Below are positions 27,800 through 36,700 of a stretch of DNA of 64,000 nucleotides, piece after piece. The translations under genes were made by a program, and so were the position numbers. Within the stretch, counting starts at the first letter, position 1. Each line of letters starts with the position of its first letter. The notes under the pieces were generated by a model, which was given only the letters and a program-made list of their open reading frames with translations, made no database searches and was not told the DNA's origin. The DNA comes from Fundidesulfovibrio soli (GTDB taxonomy: Bacteria; Desulfobacterota; Desulfovibrionia; Desulfovibrionales; Desulfovibrionaceae), in the NCBI RefSeq assembly GCF_022808695.1, contig NZ_JAKZKW010000008.1:62001-126000 (forward strand), given 5' to 3'.

Positions 27800-28225
27800 A
27801 TGAGAATCCTTCTCCTGCTCGTGTTGCTGGTCGGCCTGGCGGGCATCGCCCAGGCCCAGGGCGGCAAGGTGTACCAGTGCGTGAGGCCCGACGGCACGGT
27901 CGTCTGCACCACCAGGGACACCTCCGGTGACCCCAGCGTCACCTGCAACTACGAATGTCCGGACTGCAACATGGTTTGCGCCGCCCGCCTGCATCTTACC
28001 AACGAGGACGGTACCCTGCGCCCGGTGATGCCCCCGCCCGTGGAGGATGGGAAAGGCCCCATCAAGTCTCCCAACGGGAAGGAGACTCCCGAATACTGCC
28101 AGCAGCAGTACCAGAAGTGCCTGAGCGCCTGCTCCAAGAATCCGATGAACAAATCCCGCTACGACATGGAGTCCTGCCAGGCCAGCTGCAAGAGCTGGTA
28201 CTCCGGCTGCGGCACCAACAACTAG
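27800..28225 (+). CDS. secreted 12-cysteine protein
   Basis: 141 residues, start preceded by AAGGAG. Signal peptide (1-20, ending AQAQ), then a DUF4124-like opening (KVYQCVRPDGTVVCTT) and twelve cysteines in two clusters: six within residues 27-60 and six within 98-137 (YCQQQYQKC, LSACSK, ESCQASC, YSGCG). The proline-rich centre separates them. Six disulfides, or metal binding, are possible. No known family beyond the weak DUF4124-like start. Followed by the first repeat-rich intergenic region. Confidence 0.72.
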   Translation: MRILLLLVLLVGLAGIAQAQGGKVYQCVRPDGTVVCTTRDTSGDPSVTCNYECPDCNMVCAARLHLTNEDGTLRPVMPPPVEDGKGPIKSPNGKETPEYCQQQYQKCLSACSKNPMNKSRYDMESCQASCKSWYSGCGTNN

Positions 28226-28275
28226 ACGCCGAAGACGAGGACCGGGGAGGGCCATGCCCTCCCCGGACCCCACCC

Positions 28276-28318
28276 GCGAAAGGGGCTTCGCCCCTCCCGA
28301 CTCCCTTTCGGCTTCGCG
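28276..28318 (-). repeat. intergenic palindromic repeat, family A (partial, inverted)
   Basis: GCGAAAGGGGCTTCGCCCCTC followed by CCGACTCCCTTTCGGCTTCGCG. It shares the CTCCCTTTC(C/G)GCTTCGCG end with the copy at 6606 but lacks a clear CCGCCGGAGGC block. Confidence 0.5.
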
Positions 28319-28364
28319 TCGATCGGAGAGAGCTGTTTCCCGGATGTGCGCCGTGGTCCGTGTT

Positions 28365-28453
28365 GCCTTCCGGGTGACCCTGCCGGGACGGCGCATGACG
28401 ATATTCTTCCGATATGTCGGCGTGCGCCGTCCCGGCAGGGCCACCCGGAAGGC
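28365..28453. repeat. long hairpin with conserved loop, family B copy 1
   Basis: Arms of 31 bases (28365-28395 and 28423-28453) are complementary with one mismatch. The 27-base loop contains GATATTCTTCCGATA, matching the loop of copies 2 and 3 (GATGTTCTTCAAATA). The arm sequence is unrelated to the arms of the other two copies. Confidence 0.85.
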
Positions 28454-28482
28454 TCAAAGCACAATAATTCAATAGTCTATTT

Positions 28483-28525
28483 GGGGTTCCAAGGGGACGA
28501 AGTCCCCTTGGCCGCCGGAGGCGCT
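28483..28525 (+). repeat. intergenic palindromic repeat, family A
   Basis: GGGGTTCCAAGGGGACGAAG then TCCCCTTGGCCGCCGGAGGC. Relative to the 19601 copy the stem has changed from AAAGGG/CCCTTT to AAGGGG/CCCCTT, a paired change that keeps the hairpin. Confidence 0.75.
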
Positions 28526-28592
28526 CGCCGGACCGCGCGGCAAGGCGACCCGGTTGCGCAACAGGATGACTCGCTGTAGTTTCCCCGGCGAT

Positions 28593-30207
28593 ATGGCAAC
28601 GCCTCACGCCGCCGCTCCCCACAGGAAAATCGCCTGGGCCACAGCCCTGATCTTTCTCATTTTTCTATACGCCGAGGGCGCTTGCCGCCTGCTGGACCAC
28701 ATCCAGGCGGGCGGACGCGGATCGCCAGAGGACGCGGTGGGAATCCGGCACGAGCTCCTCGGCACCCGCCTGAATCCCGGGGCGGCCACACCCTCGGTCA
28801 CGATCAATTCGCTCGGATTCCGGGGGCCGGAAATCCTGCCGTCGCGGACGCCGGGCCGCCCCAGGATCGCCTGCCTCGGCAGCTCCTTCACCTTCGGACA
28901 GAATGCCGCCTTGGGACGCCACCGCCTACCCCGGCGCCCTGGCGGAGCTGCTCGGCGCCGCCACGGGCGGGCAGGTGGAGGTGATCAACGCGGGGGTCCC
29001 GGCTCATACAAGCCTCCAGTTCCTGCTGCGGCTCCAGGAGGAGATCATCCCGCTCTCGCCGGACCTCGTCCTGCTGGGAGACGGGTTCGACAACATTCTC
29101 CTCGCCGCGAGCCTGGCGCAGCATCCCTGGCTGGATCTGCCCGAGCGCCGCGATCTGGCGGACGCCGCGCACAGGCTGTACCTCCTGGACGAACTGACCA
29201 CGCCGCTTCTGCGGCTCTCCTCGGTCCGCAAGCTGCGGGACGCCTCCCGGAGGCTCTTTCCCGGGCCTGTCTGGCACGCGCCCGCATCTGCCGAGGCGAT
29301 GTGGCGCTACGGGCTGGAGAAATACGTGGCGCACACGTCCCTGACCGTCGAGACCCTGCTGCGCGCGGGGATCATGCCGGTACTGGTGAACTTCCCGGTG
29401 CTTCAGGCCAGGGGGAGCATTTTCAATCTGTCGGCCGACAAAGTGGCCATGCTCGAATTCATCCGCGGCGAGCTGAACGATGCGAACAGGGCGCTCGCCA
29501 GCCGCTCCGGTGTTCCGCTTGTGGACGCCTCCGCCGAGATGGCGGGATACCTCGCCGACCCATGCGGGCAGTTCGCCCTGTTCAGCGATTACATCCACTT
29601 CTCCAACCAGGGGTACGTCCAACTGGCCGACGTCCTTGCGCGGGGAATTCTCGCGAATCCCGCCTGCCGCCAGGCCCTCGGCATCACGAGAACCCCGGAC
29701 GCCGGCTCCATGGAAGCCCGCTACCGCGAGGTGCGGCGGGCCATAGCCTCCATCGCCCCCGCATCGGGGTTCGTCACCCGCCCCGCACGGTCCGACGCGG
29801 CGAAGCCGTCGTTCGCGAACGTGAAGCCGGGCGATGCGGACCAGAAAGGGTGGCGGCCCTACGAGGCCAAGGATGCGGCGCTGCCCGCGACCATCGGCAT
29901 GGCCCCCCCGGAAGGCGGATGGTCCGGCGGCTGTCTGCTGTTCTATCCCCGTGGCTCCTCGCCCCAGGGCCGGGTGGAGGTGCGCGCCGTGGACGGCGAG
30001 GGTTCGTTCCGGCCGCTGGCGGTTTACAGCCCGGCCACCCGAGCGGGAGCATGGACCAACGTGGGGGACCGGCACTTGATCGACCTCCCCGAGGAGGTTC
30101 GCGGCCAGCGGATCGAGGTCGTCCTGATTGGGGACGGCGTGCAGGTCTGGGGCGACGCCGGGGGCGTTCTCTTCGAGCCTGACGCCGTCGGCAAGCTCGA
30201 CCCGTGA
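28593..30207 (+). pseudogene. SGNH-hydrolase-like membrane-anchored protein, interrupted by a frameshift
   Basis: Two overlapping frames together make one protein of about 535 residues. The first part (from the ATG at 28593) has a membrane anchor (residues about 12-30) and the SGNH opening NSLGFRGPE...RIACLGSSFTFG. After about residue 107 the similarity continues in the next frame (DATAYPGALAELL, VEVINAGVPAH, the catalytic DYIHFSNQGY, then a C-terminal beta-rich domain). Removing one G from the TTGGGACG run near 28911-28914 would restore the frame. Block I is GSS rather than GDS. It could be a true pseudogene, a sequencing error or a programmed shift. Repeats of both families flank it on each side. 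Confidence 0.75.
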
Positions 30208-30236
30208 CCCGCGCGGTGGCAGGCCGAGAAGCGATG

Positions 30237-30280
30237 CGGGGTTCCAAGGGGTTGAAGTCCCCTGGGCCACCGAAGGCGCT
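30237..30280 (+). repeat. intergenic palindromic repeat, family A
   Basis: CGGGGTTCCAAGGGGTTGAAG then TCCCCTGGGCCACCGAAGGC: same orientation as the copy at 28483, with a diverged CCGCCGGAGGC end. Confidence 0.65.
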
Positions 30281-30295
30281 GCCTTTGTCTCGGCT

Positions 30296-30378
30296 CCAGG
30301 CGTGGCCTCTCCAAGGCCGAACTGCCCGCTGTATTTGAAGAACATCCGCCAGTTCGGCCCTGGAGAGGCCGCGCCTGG
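30296..30378. repeat. long hairpin with conserved loop, family B copy 2
   Basis: 29-base arms (30296-30324 and 30350-30378) pair with two mismatches. The loop, read on the minus strand, contains GATGTTCTTCAAATACAG, identical over 18 bases to copy 3. The arms share no sequence with copies 1 or 3. Confidence 0.87.
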
Positions 30379-30447
30379 ACCCGCTACGGCTCACAGCGTC
30401 CGCAACGCGGCAAACATGCAAGGCGCTCTCTCCCCGGAAATTACCGC

Positions 30448-31821
30448 CTAGAACAGCAGCAGCGCCGCGACCCCTCCCGCGATCACCACCACGAGCATGT
30501 CCACCTTCAGGGCCAGGGCCGCCACGGCGACCGCGCCCAGCAGCACTCGGGCCGGGCTCCAGTGCGTGGCCAGGGCGAACATGCCCGCCGTGTAGCCAAG
30601 CAGCCCCACGAAGCAGCAGTTGACGCCCATGCTGGCCCGCTGGAAGCGCACCGAAGCCTTGAGACGCTCATGGTAGGGGTCGGCCAGCATGAGCAGCACG
30701 AAGGAGGGCGAGAACATGGCCAGCGTGGCCGCCACCGCCCCGGGCAGCCCGAAGAGCATGTAGCCCAGGAATGTGGAGGTGATGCTGATGGGTCCAGGCG
30801 TCACCTGGCCCAGGGCGATGCCGTCCATGAAGGTCTTGGCGTCCATCCAGCCGCGCACGTCCACGATCTCGTGGAGCATCAGCGGCAGGGAGGAGAACCC
30901 GCCGTTGAAGGCCACCACGTTGATGCGCAGCATCAGCTCCGTGAGGCTGAACAGCCTGGGGTCCAGCAGGTGGAGCAGGCCGAGTCCGGCCAGCAGGGCC
31001 GCGCAATAGGCCAGCATGGGCCTGACGTGGGAGGGCGCGGGCGCGCTCCCGACTTGCGGCAGGGCTGCGGGAGGCGAATCGCAGAAGACGACCATCCCGG
31101 CCAGGGCAAAGGCCACGATGATGCCGAAGGGGTTCACCCCGTAGGCCAGCAGGGCGCAGGCCAGCCCGGCCAGCAGCCAGTGCCGGGCGGTGCCAAGCAG
31201 GGCGCGGCCGAATCCGGCGCAGGCCACGGCCAGGATGGCCATGACCACGATCTGCAAGCCCTGGAACAGGGCCTGGAAGCTCTCCAGCGAGCGCGTGGCC
31301 CCGTAGGTGGCTGCCAGGCCGAGCATCATGAAGAAGGCCGGGAGCCCAAGCCCCACGTAGGCGGCCACGGCCCCGCGCAACCCGCCCGCCTTGAGACCCA
31401 CGTAGGCGCCCATCTGCATGGCCGTGGCCCCGGGCAGGGACTGGCACAGGGTAAGCCCCTCCCGGAAGGTTCGCTCCGAAAGCCAATTGTTGCGCGTAAC
31501 GGCCATGTCCCTGATAATGGCGATTATCGCCGGGCCGCCGAAGGCGGTGAGGCCCAGGCGCAGGAAGGCCCGGAAGATCTGTCCGGTTGTGCAGGGCCGG
31601 AGTTCGAAGCCCGGTTCTGGCCCCGGTTCGGGCTCTGCTCCGATCCCGGCCGCGCCCGCTGGCCCTGTCCCAGGGCCAGCTATCGGGCCAGTCCCAGGGT
31701 CAACCCCGGGCTCGGCCATGAACGTGGCGTCCGGCATGGACCCGGTTGCGGCCCCCGTCTTCGGCCCCTCATTCGGCCCGGCCTCGGGCGGCAAGCCTGG
31801 CTGCACGGTTGGCGGGCTCAC
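30448..31821 (-). CDS. chrA: chromate transporter ChrA (two-domain form)
   Basis: CHR-family inner-membrane protein exporting chromate. 457 residues. The two homologous halves each contain the CHR motif: FLRLGLTAFGGPAI...LCQSLPGATAMQMG in the first half and FNGGFSSLPLM...LGQVTPGPISI in the second. There are about ten to twelve membrane helices. Residues 1-75 are an unusual cytoplasmic extension rich in Gly, Pro, Ala and Glu with PGTGP-type repeats, absent from typical ChrA. The start overlaps the padR stop by 4 bases, so both are expressed together. Confidence 0.92.
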   Translation of the reverse strand: MSPPTVQPGLPPEAGPNEGPKTGAATGSMPDATFMAEPGVDPGTGPIAGPGTGPAGAAGIGAEPEPGPEPGFELRPCTTGQIFRAFLRLGLTAFGGPAIIAIIRDMAVTRNNWLSERTFREGLTLCQSLPGATAMQMGAYVGLKAGGLRGAVAAYVGLGLPAFFMMLGLAATYGATRSLESFQALFQGLQIVVMAILAVACAGFGRALLGTARHWLLAGLACALLAYGVNPFGIIVAFALAGMVVFCDSPPAALPQVGSAPAPSHVRPMLAYCAALLAGLGLLHLLDPRLFSLTELMLRINVVAFNGGFSSLPLMLHEIVDVRGWMDAKTFMDGIALGQVTPGPISITSTFLGYMLFGLPGAVAATLAMFSPSFVLLMLADPYHERLKASVRFQRASMGVNCCFVGLLGYTAGMFALATHWSPARVLLGAVAVAALALKVDMLVVVIAGGVAALLLF

Positions 31822-32183
31822 TGCTTTGCTCCGGCTTCGTCGGGCTCCGGCGGGGAGAGGCGTTCATAGGCCTCCAGGAACACCGACAGGATGCGCATGC
31901 GCGTCTCGATGTCGCCCTTCCAGAATGCCAGCCGCTCCCAGCCCAGCGGCGTCAGGCGGTAGACCTTGCGGGGCGGTCCGGACTGGCCCGTGTCCCAGCC
32001 GGAGGCGATCTCGCCGTCGCGCTCCAGCTTCTGCAAGGCGCGGTACACGGCCCCGGTGTCGGCCTTGAACACCGGGAGCTTGTGCAGCAGGGCGTCGTGT
32101 ACGGCGGCCCCGTGGCTGGGGGCCTCGGCCAGGGCCAGGAGCACGAAGGCGTTGAGGTGCCTGTATTGCTTGCGTTTTTCCAT
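31818..32183 (-). CDS. PadR-family transcriptional regulator
   Basis: 121-residue winged-helix regulator: LNAFVLLALAEAPSHGAAVHDAL, VYRALQKLERDGEI (recognition helix and wing) and KVYRLTPLGWERL are PadR blocks. A short C-terminal helix would mediate dimerisation. It is coupled to chrA by a 4-base overlap and probably autoregulates both genes, with chromate or an oxidant as signal. The palindrome just upstream (32195-32213) is the likely operator. Confidence 0.88.
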   Translation of the reverse strand: MEKRKQYRHLNAFVLLALAEAPSHGAAVHDALLHKLPVFKADTGAVYRALQKLERDGEIASGWDTGQSGPPRKVYRLTPLGWERLAFWKGDIETRMRILSVFLEAYERLSPPEPDEAGAKQ

Positions 32184-32194
32184 GGGAGCCTCGC

Positions 32195-32213
32195 ATACTG
32201 TTTTTAACAGTAT
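32195..32213. promoter_or_regulatory. perfect palindrome, probable PadR operator
   Basis: ATACTGTT-TTT-AACAGTAT in the 92-base divergent gap between padR and the FAH gene. A further half-site-like AACAGTGT lies at 32223-32230. It is positioned to control padR-chrA and possibly the FAH gene. Confidence 0.65.
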
Positions 32214-32275
32214 AGTGCTATGAACAGTGTAATGTCAAAAACAGAATGCGGCCCGGGCCGCAAGGAGGATACGTC

Positions 32276-33130
32276 ATGCGTCTGGCCATGATCAGCCGGG
32301 AGGGCCGCACGGGCCTGGCACTGTGCAAGGATGGGGAAATGCGGGCGTTCTTCGAGGGCGACCAGGACTATCCCGGCAATCTGGAGGAGCTGCTGGCCAC
32401 CGGGGCGGACCTGCGGGCCGTGGGCGCGCTGCTGGAGAAGGCCCCGGTGGTGGACGAATCAGGTGTGCGCTGGCTGCCGCCGGTGCGGCGGCCCGGCAAG
32501 ATCGTCTGCGTGGGGCTCAACTACCGCGACCACTCCAAGGAGACCGGCTACGACATGCCGGACTACCCCACACTGTTCCTGCGCTTCACCACCACGCTGG
32601 TGGGGCATGGCGAGCCCATCGTGCGCCCTGCCGTCTCCACCCAACTGGACTACGAGGGCGAGCTGGCCGTGGTGATCGGCCGCAAGGGGCACGCCATACC
32701 CAAGGAGGTGGCCCTGGAGCACGTGGCCGGGTACTCGCTGTTCAACGACGCCTCCATCAGGGACTACCAGTTCCGCACCCCGCAGTGGACCGTGGGCAAG
32801 AATTTCGACGGCACCGGCCCCTTCGGCCCGTGGCTGGTCACGCCGGAGGAGCTGCCGCCGGGCTGCGCGGGGCTGGGCATCCAGACTCGGCTCAACGGCA
32901 AGGTGATGCAGAAGGCCTCCATCGACGACATGATGTTCGACGTGGCCTCCCTGGTCTCCATCATCAGCGAGGTGGCCACCCTGGAGCCGGGCGACGTGAT
33001 CGTCACCGGGACCCCGGCGGGCATCGGCTTCGCGCGCGACCCCAAGGTGTTCATGGCCCCGGGGGACGTCTGCGAGGTGGAGGTGGAGGGCGTGGGCGTG
33101 CTCAGGAACGGCGTGGCCGACGCGGTATAG
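32276..33130 (+). CDS. fumarylacetoacetate hydrolase-family protein
   Basis: 284 residues from the ATG at 32276, preceded by AAGGAGG. FAH superfamily: GLNYRDHSKETG, the metal-binding DYEGELAVVIGR (acidic residues), GYSLFNDASIRDYQ, and TGTPAGIGFARDP. Typical substrates are acylpyruvates or 2-keto acids with a beta-dicarbonyl; the precise one is not evident. The N-terminal 70 residues form the usual small beta domain. Divergent from padR-chrA, convergent with the TorD gene (7-base gap). Confidence 0.9.
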   Translation: MRLAMISREGRTGLALCKDGEMRAFFEGDQDYPGNLEELLATGADLRAVGALLEKAPVVDESGVRWLPPVRRPGKIVCVGLNYRDHSKETGYDMPDYPTLFLRFTTTLVGHGEPIVRPAVSTQLDYEGELAVVIGRKGHAIPKEVALEHVAGYSLFNDASIRDYQFRTPQWTVGKNFDGTGPFGPWLVTPEELPPGCAGLGIQTRLNGKVMQKASIDDMMFDVASLVSIISEVATLEPGDVIVTGTPAGIGFARDPKVFMAPGDVCEVEVEGVGVLRNGVADAV

Positions 33131-33137
33131 CGGGGGA

Positions 33138-33704
33138 TCAGCCAGGGAGCGGCGCGGCCAGCCTCTGCAGCAGCGCAGCCAGGGCACGGTAGAGGGGGGA
33201 GCGCCCGGCCTCGCCCAGGCGCAGACCGTAGGCCCCGGCCCAGGGGGCGATGCGTTCGGCGTGGAAGGCCCGGGCCGTGGCATGCAGGGCTGCCGCGCCT
33301 GCCGCATCATCGTCGGCGCAGCGCAGCAGGGCGCTCACGAAGGCAAGCTCGAAGCCGAGGTGGTCAGGGTGGGGGATGGCCCGCCAGAGCGGGTCCATGT
33401 CCAGGCGGGCCGGTTCGAACCCTGCGGCCTCGTAGGCCTGCCGCGCACTCCAGGCGGCCTCCCCGCCCAGGCGGCCCTCCCGAAAGACGGACTCCAGGGG
33501 CGGCAGGTAGCGCCCGGAGCGCGGCGAGAAGAACAGGTCGCTCCAGTCCTCCAGGGCCAGGGGCAGGGCGTCCGGCTCCAGCATGGGCTCGGCCAGGCAG
33601 GGCAGGGCGAGGCTGGCGGCCTCCAGCAGCCCGTGGCTCGGGCGCTTAAGCAGCAGGGCCGCGCCCGCGTCGAACAGCCGGGCCAGCCCGGCGGCGTCCT
33701 CCAT
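33138..33704 (-). CDS. TorD-like redox-enzyme maturation chaperone
   Basis: 188-residue all-helical protein; the segment PHPDHLGFELAFVSALLRC matches the DHxxxEL core motif of TorD/DmsD/NarJ-type chaperones. It begins 3 bases after the ttrA stop, so it is translated with the molybdoenzyme and is expected to load its cofactor and guard its twin-arginine signal. Confidence 0.83.
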   Translation of the reverse strand: MEDAAGLARLFDAGAALLLKRPSHGLLEAASLALPCLAEPMLEPDALPLALEDWSDLFFSPRSGRYLPPLESVFREGRLGGEAAWSARQAYEAAGFEPARLDMDPLWRAIPHPDHLGFELAFVSALLRCADDDAAGAAALHATARAFHAERIAPWAGAYGLRLGEAGRSPLYRALAALLQRLAAPLPG

Positions 33705-33707
33705 CTC

Positions 33708-36700
33708 CTACAGCTTCACGATGCGCGCGGGCAGGGCGTTGCGGGCGTTGGCCCCCACCGCGATGTCGCCGAGCGTGGAGAAGCCCTTGCGGAAGGGGTC
33801 CTTGAGGCCAAGCAGGTTGGAGGCCGCGCCCGCGCCGCGCAGGGGGCTGGCGGGCAGGGTCTTGGCCCCGAAGCTCATTTCCTTGGCTCCCAGCGCCCAG
33901 TGCCCGTAGCCGTGCTCCACCGCCACCACGCCCTCCATCACGCCCCGGCGCACGGTGACGCGCGCTTCCACGGAGCCGTCCGGGGTCTCCAGGCGCACCC
34001 TGTCGCCCGTGCGCAGGCCCAGGCGGGCGGCGTCGGCCTCGCACACGGCCACCTCGCTCTCGGGCCGGATGGCGTGCAGCCGCTTGGAACCCACGGCACC
34101 GGCGGCCATCAGCTGGGACTTGGTGGAGACGATGGAGAAGGGCCACTTCTCCTCGGGGTAGACGGCGCGCACCGGGGTGCCCTCGCAGAAGGCCGGTTCG
34201 ATCCAGGCGGCCGTGCCCTTGAGGCGCTTGCCGGTCATGGAGTTGATGGCGCGGGACACGTTCTCGTTCCAGATCTGGACGGGCTTCTCCCACCTGGAGG
34301 CCAGCAGTTCGCCCTGCCAGCCCTTCTCCACCGGCTCGAAGCGCCCGCCCCGGCAGTACACGCTGGCGGCCTTGGCCGCCTCCTCCGGGGTGAGCACGCG
34401 GGCCAGGCTCTCGGCCAGCTTGGACACGCCGCTGGCGTCCATGTCCTCCTGGGCGGCGTCGGCCACGGGCTTGCCGTCGAAGGCCATGTTGGCCACGGCG
34501 CGGTGGTACCAGTCCTCCGGCCGCTCCAGGGGGTGCTTGCCGCCCTGGGCGTCGGCGATGGCTTCAGGGCCGAAGCCGGGCAGCCCCAGGCGCTTGGCCA
34601 GGGTGATCAGGAAGCTCTCCATGCATACGGGGTCGCCCGCAGGCGTGCGGGCCACGGGGGACTTCACACAGGGCCAGGCCACGCTGGAGACCTTTGAGAG
34701 CGGCCCGGCCCAGGGCGTGGCGCAGCCGAAACCCTCGTACAGGGCCACGTCGGGCACCACGTAATCGCACAGGGCGGCCGTCTCGGTCATGAAGGCGTCC
34801 ACGCAGACCATCAGCGGGATGCGCTTGGGGTCCTTGATCTGCCCGGCGCTGGTGTTCATCAGCCCGGCCTGCCCGTAGACCGGGTTGCTGGCCCAGAAGA
34901 GCATGGCCTTGAGCGGGTAGGGGTAGGCGCTCAGCGCCGAGGGCAGGTACTCCGACTGCACGGAGTTGGAGAACGGGTACCAGGGGGCCCTGGCCGGGTA
35001 GGGCTTGGCGCCTGACTCCACCAGCCGCTTGAACTCGCTGGTCTTCTCGTAGGGGAAGCCCTGGCGGGAGAGGCGCACTCCCCCCGGCTTGGCCTTGCCC
35101 GGGAAGTCGGCCAGGTTGTAGCGCGGGCCGGGGCCGAAATCCTTGTACTTGCCGCCGCCCACGCCCGTGCCGCCCTTGCGGTTCAGGTTGCCCGCCAGGG
35201 CGTTGAGCAGGGCCACGGCGTAGGCGGTGTAGAATCCGCCCGCGTGCATGGTGCCGCCGTGGCAGTCGGCCACGGCGGTGCGCCCGTTGGCCGCGAACTC
35301 GTCGGCCAGGCGCACGATGTCCGCCTGGGGCACGCCGCAGGCCTTGGCGTATTCGGCCAGCGTCTTGGACTGGGCCTCCTCCAGGAGCAGCTGCAGCGCG
35401 GTCTTCACCGCCACGGTGCGGGCCGGGGTGGCCACGGAGCCGCTGAAGAAGATGGAGCAGGGGCCTTGGGCCTGATCGTGGGCCACCATGTCGCCCGTGG
35501 CCACGTCGCGGGCCAGCAGGGCGTTCTCGGCGGCCTCGGGGCTCAGCTCGCGGGCGCGCAGGAACTGGCCGAAGTCCTTGGCGGCGGGATCGGCCACCAC
35601 CAGATGCGCGGCGTTGGTCCAGGCGGCCTCGCCCGCGTTTTTGGCGGCCAGCGGCCCGGCGCATGCCAGGTGCCCGGCCTGGTAGCCGCGCGTCTCCAGG
35701 ATGCGGCGGATCATGCCCATGACCAGCGCGCCGTCCGTGCCCGGGCGCACCGGCACCCATTCGGTGCGCTCGCCGCAGCAGGCGTTGTCGGAGTTGGTGA
35801 GCACCGGGTCCACCACCACCAGCCTCGGGCCGCCCTCGGCGCGGGCGCGGGCCGCGTGGGCAGCCTGGTACATGAAGGGGTTGCCCGCGTTGGCAGGGGC
35901 CGAGCCCACGGAGAGGTAGAAGGTGCAGTTGGCGTAGTCGGGCTTGAGGTGCGGATACTCCTGGAAGTCGCCCAGCATGGCCGCGTAGCCCGCGCGCATG
36001 GTCAGCCCGCAGTTGCCCTGGTGGTTGGCGATGTTGATGGTGCCGAAGGAGCCCGCGGCGAAGCGCTGGAAGAACTGCATGCGCCCGTTGGCGTAGCCGA
36101 AGATGCAGGCCAGCTGGTTGGCGCGGCTGCCCAGTTCCGGGGAGGCCGGGTCGATGGGCTTGCCGTCCAGCAGGGCGGCCAGGCCCTCCACCTGGCCTTC
36201 GCCGAAGAGGTCGCCGCCCGCGGAGATTTCCTCCACCAGGCGCTCCAGGGTGATGGGCTCCCACTTGCCGGAGCCGCGCGGCCCCAAGCGCTTGAGCGGG
36301 GTGAGCACGCGGTAGGGGTCCTTGAGCTTGTCCAGCACGGCGTTGCCCCGGCCGCAGGCCGTGGCCCGCTGCGAAAGCCCCGAGCCCTGGTGGGCGGAGA
36401 GGGCGCGCACGGTGTCGGCCAGGGATGCCTCGTAGGGCGCGGGGGGCTGGGCGGCCAGGGGGTGGTAGGGGTTGCCGGAGACGCGCAAAACGCTCCCGAA
36501 GACATTGTCCATGCGCACGCGCACCCCGCAGATGGAGGTGCAGCCCAGGCAGATGCTGCCCGCCAGATACTGCTGGCGGTTGAAGGTCACTTCGCCGGTG
36601 GCCTTGTCCACCGTGGCCTCGGGTTCCAGGTGCGGCCAGTTGTTACGTTGCTTGGCCGGGTCAGACTGGACCGGATATAAAAGCATGGCCCGGAGCGTGG

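Larger units (their letters stand above)
28226..28592. other. repeat-filled intergenic region
   Basis: 367 bases holding a partial family A palindrome (28276-28318), the long hairpin B1 (28365-28453) and a full family A copy (28483-28525). Short frames that cross it read through hairpin arms and are not considered genes. Confidence 0.75.
30208..30447. other. repeat-filled convergent intergenic region
   Basis: 240 bases between the SGNH gene and chrA, holding a family A copy (30237-30280) and family B copy 2 (30296-30378) only 15 bases apart. No gene was found. Confidence 0.7.

Noticed and set aside
28888-30345. Long minus-strand open frame opposite the SGNH gene
   Set aside because: Low-complexity His/Gly/Arg-rich shadow; starts within hairpin B2 and has no family character.
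28226-30447. Possible insertion sequence around the SGNH gene
   Set aside because: No transposase, no terminal inverted repeats shared by both ends and no target duplication could be seen; only the repeat families flank it.
33405-33425. GGTTCGAACC, resembling a tRNA T-arm
   Set aside because: It lies within the TorD-like coding region in frame, and no acceptor, D- or anticodon stems can be formed around it.
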